DNA of 64,000 bases from Metellina segmentata (GCA_947359465.1 OX375882.1:56170509-56234508), one strand, 5' to 3'; positions 36,445-47,496 are shown, numbered from the stretch's first letter. The notes: generated by a model from the sequence alone, not told the origin. A program made the numbers and translations.

Positions 36445-36900
36445 CTATTTTACATCATATTGATTAAACTTAACATCAAAAGACAAAAGTCCTTTCGTTC
36501 TTTCTGTTCCTAATGTTTGAGGCTTTGGCAGTTTCATTATAATATCTTCAAAGTCAACAATATAAATTTCCGGCATGTCCTTGTAATAAAATAAAAAGGT
36601 TTTTTCTTTCTTTTTAAGAAACTGTACTTGCAGATTTTCAACATTGTTTTTTAAAACTCTAGCAACATAACATATTACTTTCTTTTTTCCACTGAATTTT
36701 GTTAAGATGAAATCATCTTCTGCCATGTCATCTGGAAGAAGATTCTGCATTGGATTATCCAAATCCCCTTCATCCCTTGATGAAGCACTTTCATCATGAA
36801 GCGATAAAGTGTCAGAATCCTCTGCACTACTGTTTTCCTGTTCGACTATAGACAGTTTGTTTTTAATTTTTGTCAACTTCTGTTTCTTTGTTTTTTCCAT
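36445..36900 (-). pseudogene. C-terminal domain of pogo/Tigger-like transposase
   Basis: 151 residues from ATG 36900, with the frame open about 66 bases further upstream. It starts Lys-rich, then acidic (EDSDTLSLHDESASSRDEGD), then a domain with VICYVARVLKNNVENLQVQF, LKKKEKTF and DIIMKLPKPQTLG, ending FDVKFNQYDVK. This resembles the region after the DDE domain in psq-type transposons of invertebrates. No catalytic residues. Confidence 0.65.
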
Positions 36901-37022
36901 TTCTTGTTCCTCAATGACTTGTTTTTCTGGTGTATCGGTTAATACATTTCCTTGTTTGAATAGTGGTTAAATCATAACACATTTGGGATGAAATTTGCAA
37001 GTATTCGCACAATTTATTTTCT

Positions 37023-37253
37023 TCACAATAAAATATTTTCCTGTTCCCGACATTGGGATTTGGGACAGGATTCTATTTCACTGTTCTGTTTAGCTTCTAT
37101 AACATATCTACTCAAAGTTGACTTAGACATGTTGAATGCTCTTGCAACTGTTTTTAAAGGCATTCCTTTTGTAACAACCTTATTAACAGCTTCTTTAATG
37201 GTTGATGATAAACTCCTAATTCTCTCAGTTTTCTTTTTCCAATTCCGTGGCAT
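37023..37253 (-). pseudogene. N-terminal psq/CENPB-type HTH of the transposase
   Basis: 76 residues: MPRNWKKKTERIRSLSSTIK then EAVNKVVTKGMPLKTVARAF and NMSKSTLSRYVIEAK, a pipsqueak-type helix-turn-helix such as lies at the N-terminus of pogo/Tigger transposases. The frame ends where the deletion junction is expected. Confidence 0.8.
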
Positions 37254-38289
37254 CCTACAAAAGTAAAATAATAATTAAAAAAAACAACATGTGATTAAAA
37301 AAACAAATGAAGGTACCTACTCATTTTTTATTTTAAAAAATTTTACAACAAAGAAATAGAATAGATGATAAAATTAAAAGTCTTAAGTTAAAAATTTTAT
37401 GCCTGTGACTATAAAATAAATTTTCTTTATCAGACTTCCCTATTTATCCTATAGGCTTGATCAACAACATAACTAAGAGCCTTAATAAATTTAAAACTAC
37501 TCGTATACCAAATTTTAGTTCATAAAAAAAGAAATTAATAAAATGAGTTGAATATTGCAAGGTATTGATGTAAAGTTTTAAAACCAGAAAATGAAGGGAT
37601 GAATGGGACTATCCCAATCATCCCCCAAATTGTCGTCCCATTCATCCCCATACCCACTTGTTTATATAAATCAAAGAGTATGCTTAGAAAACAACCATGA
37701 ATTTTCTCCATTTAAATTGTAAATCATAGTAAAATAAGTATATTTTCAACACACAATATTTCTAGCTTTAAGTAAATAACTTTTTAATAAACTCTTATGA
37801 AATTGAAACAAAAAAACTTACTTTTGGTATGGAAAAATACACTTTGTAGTCCTGTTTTAACCAACATGGAAGCTAATGGTTTAAAACTCAATTTGCTGAA
37901 TAGGCTAGTTGCTGCCATCTACTAGGTGAAAAATCAAACATATAAAGTTTACTTAAGGTATAAAAAATTCAGTTGTCCCATCCATCCCCTGTCCCATCCA
38001 TCCCCACTCTCTACTCACATTGATGTTTGTTGAGCCCATCATTAAATTTCAATGTTTTTTTAGGCAGTGTGACAGCGAAACTATTCTCGACAGCCAATGG
38101 TGGTCACGTTCATTCAGTCTTTTTACTGTTGTCATAGGTTACACATTTGGCCAGAAATCTTGTAGTCGCAGTACAGCTATTGTATTATGTGACTATTAGA
38201 AAATATGTATGACATGACGGTTGCTTTTTCTACTCTTGCAATTATCTCTTCCCATATCCTAATTGTTTAAAAAAAATCTGTTTTATGTG

Positions 38290-38397
38290 TGGGGCATGGT
38301 AGCTCGTTGGAAGAGTAACGGATTAGCAGCTGGAGTGTTGCGAGTTCAAATCCAATCAAAGACAGTCGTGTACAAAGAGAGCTGGTGCACGTTAAAT
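38290..38397 (+). repeat. SINE-B, 5' half, interrupted by M5 copy 2
   Basis: Head: GGTAGCTCGTTGGAAGAGTA, then ACGGATTAGCAGCTGG and GAGTTCAAATCCAATC (B-box like), then AGAGCTGGTGCACGTTAAAT. The SINE resumes at 39970 after the hAT element. Confidence 0.85.
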
Positions 38398-38883
38398 CAG
38401 GGTGTCAAGATTTAAATCAATGATTAAAATCATGATTTCAATCAAATGATTTTTTTTTTAAATCACTGATTTAAATCACAACTAATCTTTCATTTTTATA
38501 ACTAAGGAAATACACTATAGGAAAATCACAGAAGTGGTCAAATGCTTTAATTTTTCTGCACTCGTGGTGATTTCAGCACTAATGGCTACACCAAGCTCAG
38601 GGGGAACTGGGTCAATTACTGCATGTTATAAAAGATTGCAACAGCCAGTTGTAACTTATTAGAATATACTATATACTGGAAACAGTAATGTAAACACGCA
38701 TGACATGAATCTAAATGCCAGGAAGAGTAATGTATAAACATTCCTGATTAACAGCACTCGTAATCTAAACACTTAAAGGAAGTATTCAACAGTTTAATTC
38801 AAAATTGTAAAGGGATGACTGATTTTATTAGCTAAATAAACACAACTGGGAAGTAAAGTTTTTGAGGCATTTGTCAGTTAGCT

Positions 38884-39336
38884 CAGGAGTTCCCAAAGTG
38901 TGTGCTGCAGCACCCTGGGGTGCCACAAAAAGAGATGAGCGGTGCTGCGAAGCGCCCGTAACCTTTAATCTAAGCTATTTCTAAGCAGTAGGAAAAAAAA
39001 AGGGTTAAGGTCACTCATCAAAAAATCGGTTCACTCCCCAACCAAGAGCATGATGAAGGTAATTTTATTTGTTTTATTTACCTATTATTTACCCAAACCG
39101 ATGTTTTTTTATTAAGTAAAATTAAAGTGTTTGTGTGTGAATTTTAAATACTTAAGTTGTATTAATTATGTTTATGTTCTTACTTTTCTCTAATTTATTT
39201 TTCAAAGTGGTACGAATATGAGATATACATATGTAATAATATACCACAGATAAATATTACATGACGACGAGGGTGCTGTGAGAAAATTATAATTATCTTA
39301 AGGGTGCAACCACTTGGATAAATTTGGGAACCCCTG
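38884..39336. mobile_element. Small hAT-type MITE nested in M5 (copy 2)
   Basis: Ends CAGGAGTTCCCAAAGTGTGTG and AATTTGGGAACCCCTG. Flanking octamers AGTTAGCT and TGTTAGCT differ only at the first base. GGGGTGCCAC and GGTGCTGCGAAGCGCC words lie inside. Confidence 0.85.
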
Positions 39337-39790
39337 TGTTAGCTTATTCTTGTTGCATGCAATAGAGATAAAAAAAAAGTTGAAGTACACATTTTCACAC
39401 ATAGCCATTAAAATGTCAGCAGGAAAAAGAAAAATCCAATATGAATTAAAACTAAGTGAAAATCCATTTACTATTGCTGCTTGGCAGTTTTATTATCAGA
39501 ATTTACTGTAGTCTGATTATTCCTGTCCTCTATTCTACTTCTCAGACTATAGTTTAGGTCTATCACTTACTGTCACTTACTGATAAATTTGTTAACATGA
39601 TGATGTAATTTTCTCAAGAGAAACTATGTAGGACGTCAACTTGTGTTTTAAAGTTAAACAAATGTTAAGTAAATATTGTTTACTTAAAATAAATAGTGGT
39701 TTACATGTCATGTCGCAAACTCAACAACAAATTTATATATAATTATTATAAAAACAGTGTATACGGCCTGCAGAAATTTAAATTTAAATA

Positions 39791-39915
39791 ATCTGATTGA
39801 AATCAAAATAATCTGATTGAAATCAAAATAATCTGATTGAAATCAAAATAATCTGATTGAAATCAAAATAATCTGATTGAAATCAAAATAATCTGATTGA
39901 AATCAAAATAATCCG
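39791..39915. repeat. 20-bp tandem repeat, six exact units plus a partial
   Basis: Unit ATCTGATTGAAATCAAAATA (20 bp) repeated six times without change from 39791, followed by a diverged seventh. The same place in copy 1 (about 24035-24070) has only one or two decayed units. The identity of the units points to recent expansion. Confidence 0.95.
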
Positions 39916-39969
39916 ATTAATTGATTTTTTTTAAAAATCATGATTTTTTTTTTACACCTTGCGTTAAAT

Positions 39970-40205
39970 TTGTCATAGCCTCATGCTGGCATGGTGTGGA
40001 AATTTGGAGAGTGGGACCGGCCGTAACCATCGATAGTAGAAGATCGATATCGATGGTTACGGACAGGCTCGGATGTGAACTCGTCATTGACCATGGTTCA
40101 AAATTACGAGGATTTGTCCTAGTGTCATTCCCTTTGGGTCTGATTCTGGACTGTCGGCAGTAGCCCGTTGTGTTGCTCCAGTGTTACGTTAATTAAATAC
40201 CTTCC
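39970..40205 (+). repeat. SINE-B, 3' half, with a hairpin insertion
   Basis: Continues the SINE from 38397: TTTGTCATAGCC, ATGGTGTGGAAATTTGGAGA, TTCAAAATTACGAGGA and CCCGTTGTGTTGCTCCAGTG. Between the GTGGGA and the CTCGTCA words, at 40021-40062, it holds an extra hairpin with arms CCGTAACCATCGAT and ATCGATGGTTACGG not seen in the other copies. Confidence 0.8.
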
Positions 40206-40716
40206 TACTTATTTTATGTGCTGCTGTATGGTCATTTAAATTTGTCGTAGCCAGCAAATGCCCCATGTAACCTTTCCTCACATCAACAAAACAATTTGTT
40301 TCAATTAACTTTTTCTAGTAAGAATATATTTAGGGCTATAATTTTCTCAAATTGAAAAGGTAATTCAATTTCATAAAAGTAGCTACTTTTCTTTTTAAGA
40401 GTATTTAACAGTTCACAAAATCTCAAAAATATCTGCATCATATTTCAATTTGAGAACGTGCAGAATTCTCTTCATTTGTTCATGGCAGGTTTGCAACCAT
40501 ATAGTTTGTGCCGGGATTCTGTTTAAACAATTATGGTCCAGGCATGACACTTTTAATTGATCAGAATTCACTTTAATCTGTATTGTCTTAATTGGAAGTC
40601 TTGTTGCAGAAAACAACTGGATCTAAAAAATAATAATATAAAAAGAAAACCAATATTCTGTGTTCAATTGGGACTAACAAGATAATTTGACTACAGCAAT
40701 TCATTCAAAACATTTG

Positions 40717-41046
40717 GCCGACCAACCGGTATAGTGGTTAAGGTGTTAGCCTCTAGATCGGAAGGTTCCTGGTTCGAATCCGGGCCCGGGCATGGATGTT
40801 TGTAAACGTATGGTGTAGAGGCGGCTGGTGCACCTTAAATCTGTCGTGGCCGAAAGTCCTCACGTTGGGTTGGCGTGGAAGTTTGGAGAGTGGGGTGCCA
40901 GCTCAGGTGTTGCTTCGTCATCTGACCGTGGTTCAAAATTACGAGGTGTTGTCCTCGGATCTTTCCCTTAAGGGACTGATCCCGGACCGTCGTCAATAGC
41001 CCGTTGTGTTGCTCTAGTACGAAGTTAACTAAAAATTACCAAAATT
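40717..41046 (+). repeat. SINE-A, complete, with 14-bp target duplication
   Basis: Starts GGCCGACCAACCGGTATAGT with A and B boxes, ends GTTAACTAAAAATTACC. The 14 bases ATTCAAAACATTTG flank both sides (40703-40716, 41047-41060). Confidence 0.95.
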
Positions 41047-41379
41047 ATTCAAAACATTTGAAATGGAAAGCATAGCATCTCTAATATTATAAAAGGAAGT
41101 GTTTGTTTTTTTGTCTTTTTCACAAGTTTTTTTTTTTCACAAGTTCAGTGAGAAGAGACAGTTATTTCCATAAGTTTTTTCAGAGCTTAAAATGCAACGA
41201 AATTAGGTGTCAAGAAAATGGTGAAAGTTATTTTTTTCATAACTACAGGACGCGCTTTCCTTAAGAGCCCACTTTAGTGAACAAATATGATTTTTACGAA
41301 CTGTACCAAGTCCCTGCTCGATCATAGAAGAAATTTTTATTATCTGAACAAGAAGGTCCGCAGCAACCGGAGAGTTCCG

Positions 41380-41549
41380 ACCTTGAAACTAGATCAAACC
41401 AAAGACCGTTGTACGCTAAATCTGACGTGGTCTCAAATGTCACACTTGCGTGGTGTGGAAGTTTGGAGAGTGAGTGCCAGCTCAGGTGTTTATCATGTTT
41501 GACCGTGGTTCCATAAATATGTTGCCCTGCGGGATTGAACACGGACCTA
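41380..41549 (+). repeat. SINE-B fragment, interrupted by M1 copy 2
   Basis: Body words CAAAGACCGTTGTACGCTAAA, TCTGACGTGGTC and GTGGTGTGGAAGTTTGGAGA up to CGGACCTA. The tail resumes at 42704 (ATGCCAGTAGCTCGTAGTGT). Confidence 0.75.
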
Positions 41550-42695
41550 GGAACAGCTACACTCTACGTTTATGAGTGATGGCAACGGCCTTGGCGCACT
41601 TCTAAAGTCGCCAAGGAAATAATTATTTCAAAAATCTTTTTCTTTCAAAAACAATTTTCTTTTCACAACTGAAATTGACAGCTCGAAAACACATTCAAAA
41701 ACTTTGAAAAGTATATATATTTTAAATTTCACAAAAAGTAAATACATTACAAAACACAATTGTGTTCCAGCAGAACTAAATTTCGAATGTTGGATTCGAA
41801 TTTATATTTACCCTGAAACTTATCAATTACAATAAATACAGTGGGCATGTTGAGAAAGAAAAATATTTATAAAAGAAAGAAAGAATACAACCTGATAACG
41901 TCAGAACTCTTGCGTTAAAAAAGTAATCCAAACGAAAATGGCAAAAAAACAAAACTCTTAATCCTTTCGTGAAAACTAATATAATAAAATAAAAATTCCA
42001 CAATTGTCGATGGTAATTTTAGTTAACGTCGTACTAGAGCTACACAACGGGCTATTGACGACGGTCCGGGATCAGTCCCTTAAGGGAAAGATCCGAGGAC
42101 AACACATCGTAATTTTGAACCGCTGTCAGATGACGAAGCTACACCTGAGCTGGCACCCCACTCTCCAAACTTCCACACCAACCCAACGTGAGGACTTTCG
42201 GTCACGACAGATTTAAGGTGCACCAGCCGCCTCTACACCATACGCTTACAAACATCCATGTCCGGACCCGGATTCGAACCAGGAACCTTCCGATCTAGAG
42301 GCTAACACCTTAACCACTATACTGGTTGGTCGGCCCCACAATTGTCGAAGTACAAATAAATGGACCAGTGCACACAGAAAAAAGTGGACACAGAAAAAAG
42401 ATTTAAAAGGACCAATGCAATCAAAGAATATTTTAAAATCAAAAGAACCATTGGGAGCAAAGAAAAAATTTCTAACGAACCAATGAGATCAAACGACTTT
42501 AACGGATTTTGGAAGAACTTTCTTGAATATTCAAAATGAAAATTGAAAGTTTCCGTTTGCCGAGATTGCCATGAAAACCACAGCAACCGTAACGACAGTT
42601 GGGTTGCCTTAATTTATCCTAACTCGCTACTAGAAGTGCGCCAAAAAATCGCCAAGACGTTGCCATCACTCATAAACGTAGAGTATAGCTGTACC
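41550..42695. mobile_element. Family M1, copy 2, inserted in a SINE and carrying another SINE
   Basis: Ends GGAACAGCTACACTC and GAGTATAGCTGTACC. Flanking octamers CGGACCTA and CGGACCGA differ at one base. The inner sequence matches copy 1 at 6025 but lacks the M2 insert. A SINE-A (42011-42335) is inserted within it; without this it is about 820 bp. Confidence 0.9.
42011..42335 (-). repeat. SINE-A inside M1, with 13-bp target duplication
   Basis: Reverse orientation; tail (TAATTTTAGTTAACGTCGTA) at the left, tRNA head (ACTATACTGGTTGGTCGG) at the right. CCACAATTGTCGA is duplicated on both sides (41998-42010, 42336-42348). Confidence 0.95.
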
Positions 42696-42703
42696 CGGAC
42701 CGA

Positions 42704-42750
42704 TGCCAGTAGCTCGTAGTGTTGCTCCTGTGTGATGTTAATTTAATAAA
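42704..42750 (+). repeat. SINE-B tail, continuation of 41549
   Basis: CCAGTAGCTCGTAGTGTTGC then TCCTGTGTGATGTTAAT matches the SINE-B tail and completes the copy broken by M1. Confidence 0.8.
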
Positions 42751-42965
42751 AGGGAGAATAAAATTTTCTTCGAATATAAATACCCGAGGATCTTCTGTCT
42801 TCCAAAACACATTGCAATCTATTTTGGGCATTGTCAAGACTGAGGCATGACAACATCCCATCAGACAATGAGTGATGTGATGAAGCATTCCGGTTCAGTA
42901 TAACATTCTTGAAATTTGGTTTGCCGATTTGACAAGGAAATTTGTGAAAAAACTAGGCTATATAT

Positions 42966-43410
42966 CAGGGGTGGCCAGCTACCCTACCTTTGAAAGCCAC
43001 ATTTCAAGAATTCTTTGTTTGAACGAGCCATTTATTTGTCTTTGATAACAAACCAAACAATAAGAAACTGAAAATTAGTTAAATATTTTAAAGTTTAACC
43101 ACCGATCCCCCCAGTCAGTTGTTGGAGTTTCAAGAATATGAAGGATTGAAACAAAACAAAATGGTTGTTCAACTATTGAGTTTTGAAAACAGATTCCGGA
43201 ACAAAAATAGCCTAAAACCAAAGAGTGCACTGACACTAATGATCTCAATTTGCAGTACTTCATATTGTTGTGATTCTTTGTATTCAACACGTAAAAGAGA
43301 CCGATGCTTATTTTCAATAAATTTAACTGATCAGCATTTAACTGAGCTTGTGCGAAACTGCCCTAACAAATCATCAACCAAACTTTCGGCAGCTAACTGC
43401 TGAGATGGAC
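42966..43410 (+). pseudogene. hAT transposase remnant with C-terminal dimerisation block
   Basis: CAGGGGTGGCCAGC at 42967 is a classic hAT end. From 43119 a frame gives SFENRFRNKNSLKPKSALTL, then SICSTSYCCDSLYSTRKRD and INLTDQHLTELVRNC, the form of the hAT dimerisation block (a Ser/Cys-rich E/DSLFS-like motif, then LTD.HL..L.R). Most of the transposase is missing. Confidence 0.65.
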
Positions 43411-43785
43411 AACTTTCGTAAGGCATCCACAGGCAAATCTGATTTTAAAAGATTTTCTTTGCAAAAATTTTATTGAGACCTCAAATTGAGGAGTATATCT
43501 GTGTGCTTCTGTAGCACTATGACTTTCGGTTTCAGTATCATGGGTTCAAAACCTACCTTGAGCACGAACGATCATGGTTCTGAAACCCCTTGAAGCTGCG
43601 GGTACCAGTGTAATTCACCTTCGTTTTGCAAAAATATCGTGGGGTTAATGAACTGCTCACCCAAATCATGAAAGAAAAAGTGAAATGGGCTTTGTTTTAA
43701 AAGACAAATTTTTTAGTCTATCAAGATGTGATTGAATGAAATAAGTGCCAGGCACTTCACTTTAAGTCATTTGCCATCTGGCTTC

Positions 43786-44290
43786 TCATTTGCCATCATT
43801 CAGCATACTTCTGTTACTAAATTTCAGTACAGTGCACTTGTCTAGGTGTTGAACCGTCATAGGTTGTCTACTATTACATAAAATACAGTTAGGTGAATCA
43901 ACCAAATTACAATAAAATAAACGTGCACGCAAACAGTCATGCTGAGTCAGAAAACGAAACTCGGCAACTGAAGCCTTTGTTGAAGAGTCTGAAGAAAAGA
44001 AGGCATTACCAAGATCTATCCTTGACAGCATTGACAAATGTTTTAGGGGGTGTTAGAATAACTCATTCAAGGTTTTGAAGTGTGAAAATACACAGGGTTT
44101 AAAGATTTTTGGGTGATTTTGGTTCTCTTATTGTCTAGATCTATCGCTTTCATTTCCAGAGCCGGGGTTTTCACAATGAGCCGAGACTCGTAAAACACTT
44201 CATCCAGCTTATCGAGAAGTTGTCTGCTTTTGCACAACTCGTGGGAAATCTCTGAATTTGAAGAGACCGCTTGCATTGCAGATTTAGAGC
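43786..44290 (-). pseudogene. LINE remnant: RNase H and C-terminal region
   Basis: Minus strand, upstream part: QAVSSNSEISHELCKSRQLL DKLDEV, as in RNase H domains of jockey/I-like LINEs; downstream: AEFRFLTQHDCLRARLFYCN, then DSPNCILCNSRQPMTVQHLD KC, the Cys-His terminal motif (C..C...H....C) found after the RNase H. Frames are broken between the two. Confidence 0.7.
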
Positions 44291-45555
44291 TATATAAAAT
44301 AACCTCTTTTTCGAATCAACCTTTTCTCGGAATTCTATCTAGGTGTATACATCTAGAAAATTTTGAATGCTAGTATCACAGCTGTGCTGAAATTGGAAAA
44401 TTTTGATTCAGCTGAATTTCATTGAAATAGGCGTATTGGTTATCCTTTACCATTCTATCTACGTATATATATTAATTAAAGTAAAGGGTATATTAGTTGT
44501 GCGATGAATCATTAAAATGAAAATTCAGTTTAAAATAAATATCTTTGCTCTGCAGAATGAAAAAAACGTGATTAATATAGCATTAACTTAAATGTTGACT
44601 GAAGTGGGTGAGAAATGAGTCGGCTATCAGGATGGTTTTCGGAAATTCAAATCCGAAATCCAGAAGTGTTGGTGAAATGAATAATGTAGTTTCACGACAC
44701 CGATAAACAGCAGACAGCGACTTCATGACACCAATATAAAATATATTTGATTTATTGCAATAACCATTTTATACCTTTCTCCTCTCAAACATTTTTTATT
44801 TGATTTTTGGCAATTGCAAAATCCATTAATTTCGTTTACATATTTGACCTTGACATTTCCACTATGTCTTCTCTCGGACATAAGAGATAAATTTCATTTG
44901 ATCATGGTTTAAGGGAGGGGTGGAGAACCTTTCCTTGTTGGATGACCGCATTAATTTAGCTGTAATCAAATAAGGCCGCATTCAAGAACCTTGCATTTGA
45001 TGTACATAAAATTTATATTAATTCGTAAAAATCGAATCACTATTTTAATATCAAAAGATGAAGTTGATTGATCTTTTAATGACCTTGTTATGACAGCTTT
45101 TTGTTGGAAAGTATTTGGATATCTGGTTGCAGCCTGGAGATCTGCAGTTTCAGTCGATGCCTGTGTTTTCGTTATTTGTGATCTTTCGGGCGTCTTGATT
45201 TGGGTTAGGTAGGATATTGTAGATTCACAGAAATAAGTGATTCAAAAGCACGATAGCATTTTTTAGTCACGCTGTCTATTATGTGGTATTTAGGCAAAAC
45301 ATTGCTTGTATCAAGGGCTTGAGGGTAAAAATTAATTAACATGGTGCGATTTATTGAGAATCATCAGGACTATATTTATCCCAAGAGACTAAAAAACCCA
45401 ACTTTTTTCTTGCATGTTATGTATATATAGTGTGGCCTAGTATGCTGATATATAAATGTGATTACTGTATAGATGAAATAATGTACAGAAGTGTAATGTG
45501 CTCCAACATTCTGGAGAGACATGTCACCTCTGACATGCTCTATTCGTCCCATTCA
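44291..45555. other. AT-rich stretch without recognised genes
   Basis: Contains one hAT-like end word (AGGGGTGGAGAACC at 44917) and otherwise nothing recognised. Confidence 0.4.
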
Positions 45556-45558
45556 CAC

Positions 45559-45735
45559 TTGGGCCGTCATGGCTCAGTGGGTATGCTCACTGCTCTAGCA
45601 ACCTTCGAGGTGTAGACGGCGTAGGTTCGATACAAGTAGGGTGCATTTATCTCTGGGTTTATTTCTCTCATTTGTGAAACTAAAACTTTAATAGTGCCGT
45701 TTCTTGTGTCTGGCGTAACATGGCCAAATATGGCC
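45559..45735 (+). repeat. SINE-C, tRNA-derived
   Basis: Head GGGCCGTCATGGCTCAGTGG (A box), then GCGTAGGTTCGATACAAGT (B box). Body GGGTTTATTTCTCTCATTTG and tail GTAACATGGCCAAATATGGC. Its tail is followed directly by the hAT-like element at 45740. Confidence 0.75.
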
Positions 45736-46332
45736 CTTGCAGGGTTCCCACGGTCCTTGAAAAGTCCTTGAATTTTGTTTTCCTAACTAGGGGCCCTTGA
45801 AAGTCCTTGAAAATTACGAAACTTGGTAAAAAGTCCTTGAAAGTACTTGATTTTTTTTGACTAGTACATAATTGCGTTGGAATTTGTGTCCAAACTAGTT
45901 TCCTTCACGGCAGGTGCGCAATTTGAGCGTCATTCTGAAGTGTTACGTGTTTTGACACAATGTTTTATATATATGAACAACCATAATGGGTGATGTATAC
46001 ATGAACCACGTGATATGTATATATGAACACACAAGGTCATACACCATGTTTCATTGACGCGTCATCCCATCGCTTTTTTGCATACAAACATGAAAGAGTT
46101 CCGCCTCTTTGAACATTTCTTAAAATTGTCTCGGGGATTGATGAAGAAATACAAAGAAAATATTAAGATTTTTGAAGGAGGTCACTGTTTTTTTTTTTCA
46201 TTTTTATATTAAAGAAATTATACAATTGACGTCGTACGTTCAAGAATGAAAACTTAACAGTTTAGGATACTGAATTATCCGTTTTCGTAAAACGATGAAG
46301 TTTCTTCAAGCACATTCGGGCTTTGCATGAAA

Positions 46333-46640
46333 TTCGGACTACCTGAGGTATCAATCTGGTGTAAAATTTTCCGCGGACTTCAAATCTGTTAAAATGTTTG
46401 CTCTATTTTTAACGATCGCGAAGACAGAAAACCTCTAATAGACATTTTTTGTGTTCGTAATGAATATCTTCGTCAAATGTGGCCGAATTCGTATTGCGAA
46501 AATATAAAAGTTACAATTGAAAAATTGTTTATTTACAGAAAAGCACATTTAAGGTATCCTTGTAAAATTTTCTACAGATTTCAAATCCGATGAAATTTTT
46601 ACTATCTTTAACGATTATGAAGATAGAAACTTGGACCAGA
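46333..46640 (+). repeat. Two diverged copies of a TCTGGTGTAAAATTTTCCGC module
   Basis: GTATCAATCTGGTGTAAAAT, TTTCCGCGGACTTCAAATC and TTTGCTCTATTTTTAACGAT at 46340-46430, repeated in diverged form at 46552-46630. The same module occurs twice at 61084-61265. Confidence 0.65.
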
Positions 46641-47026
46641 GAACAACAAAGCCGTAACACCGCAGTGGAAACTTTGTATTTGTTTTGTTTCTCAAACAAA
46701 ATAAACCACGACAGCCATCTGCTGTAGTGGCCGTGGACGAGAGCAAAATGAAAACGGAGATTGTGTCGTGTGTCGATCGAACCATGTGCAAGCTCCCATA
46801 CTCTTCTTCGTGCCACCAAAGAAATTATCGTACGATATTTTACCGCACGACCGAAATTGATATGTGTGCAAATAGCCTAATAGTTAGCATTGAGACGATA
46901 AGCCCACTTTTCAAAAAAATTCACAGGTTCTGTGATAAAATAAAATCCAAATTATAACCAAAATTGATGACAACCTTTCCTCTTTTCTTTAACTGTCAGT
47001 AGTTTTAAAAAAAAGTTTAAAAAAAG

Positions 47027-47032
<6 letters not shown>

Positions 47033-47077
<45 letters not shown>
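47033..47077. repeat. (TA)n microsatellite
   Basis: About 22 uninterrupted TA units. Confidence 0.98.
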
Positions 47078-47079
<2 letters not shown>

Positions 47080-47496
47080 AATATAATTTTTTTTTAATTG
47101 ACAATTTTTGCACGTGCTTTGTTTTAGGTCGCTATAAAAAATTTTAGGTCCTTGAAAAAAATATTTTTGGTTTTGAAAAGTCCTTGAATTTTTTTTGGAC
47201 AAAGGCGTGGGAACCATGCCTTGTGCCATAAAACCCTACAAATACCACCAAACTAATTTAAACTGGTATAGTGATCACGATACCAGGTATCACGATACTA
47301 GGCACGGAAGTGGGTTTTGGTGTTGGTTGATTTCGTTTCATTTTGAGGTTGTATCCTTGAAAACAGTGATGTTCCTGAAGTTTTGTAGTTCCTAAAGTGT
47401 AGTTGACTGGAGATTTAAGGTACTGCAGACAGAAATTTCCGGAGGGGAATTCGTGTTTGGTAAAGGGCTTGGAGCCAAGGAAGTCTTGGGAAACTA

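Larger units (their letters stand above)
36073..38011 (-). mobile_element. pogo/Tigger-like element with psq-type HTH, catalytic domain deleted
   Basis: TA dinucleotides flank GGGGAGAGTGGGGATG on the left and CATCCCCACTCTC on the right. Two minus-strand frames survive: an N-terminal helix-turn-helix piece (37253-37023) and a C-terminal piece (about 37000-36445). The DDE domain expected between them is absent and the two pieces almost touch, so this is an internal deletion derivative. The word GGGATGAATGGGAC and its inverse recur just inside both ends (36090, 36262, 36285, 37597, 37633), likely transposase-binding sites. Confidence 0.85.
38398..39961. mobile_element. hAT-like composite element (family M5, copy 2) inserted in SINE-B
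   Basis: Left end CAGGGTGTCAAGATTTAAATC, right end TTTTTTTACACCTTG. The octamer CGTTAAAT is duplicated (38390-38397 and 39962-39969); the interrupted SINE reads on in register across it. Very similar to copy 1 at 22701, including the nested element, plus an expanded tandem repeat near the right end. Confidence 0.92.
45740..47218. mobile_element. hAT-like element, CAGGGTTCCCACGG ends with iterated TCCTTGAA words
   Basis: Left end CAGGGTTCCCACGGTCCTTG, right end, in inverse, CATGGTTCCCACGCC. Inside the left end the word AGTCCTTGAA recurs about six times in 115 bases, and several times inside the right end. Interior has no transposase frame. A tandem module (see 46333-46640) and a TA microsatellite lie in it. 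Smaller fragments of the family are at 5330-5503 and 17460-17688. Confidence 0.7.

Noticed and set aside
39791..39915. Regular 20-bp repeats that could recall a CRISPR array
   Set aside because: No spacers between units and a eukaryotic transposon context; a simple tandem repeat.
40730..40790. Apparent tRNA genes with good A and B boxes
   Set aside because: Each is the head of a SINE with body, tail and target duplication; no free-standing tRNA is seen in the window.
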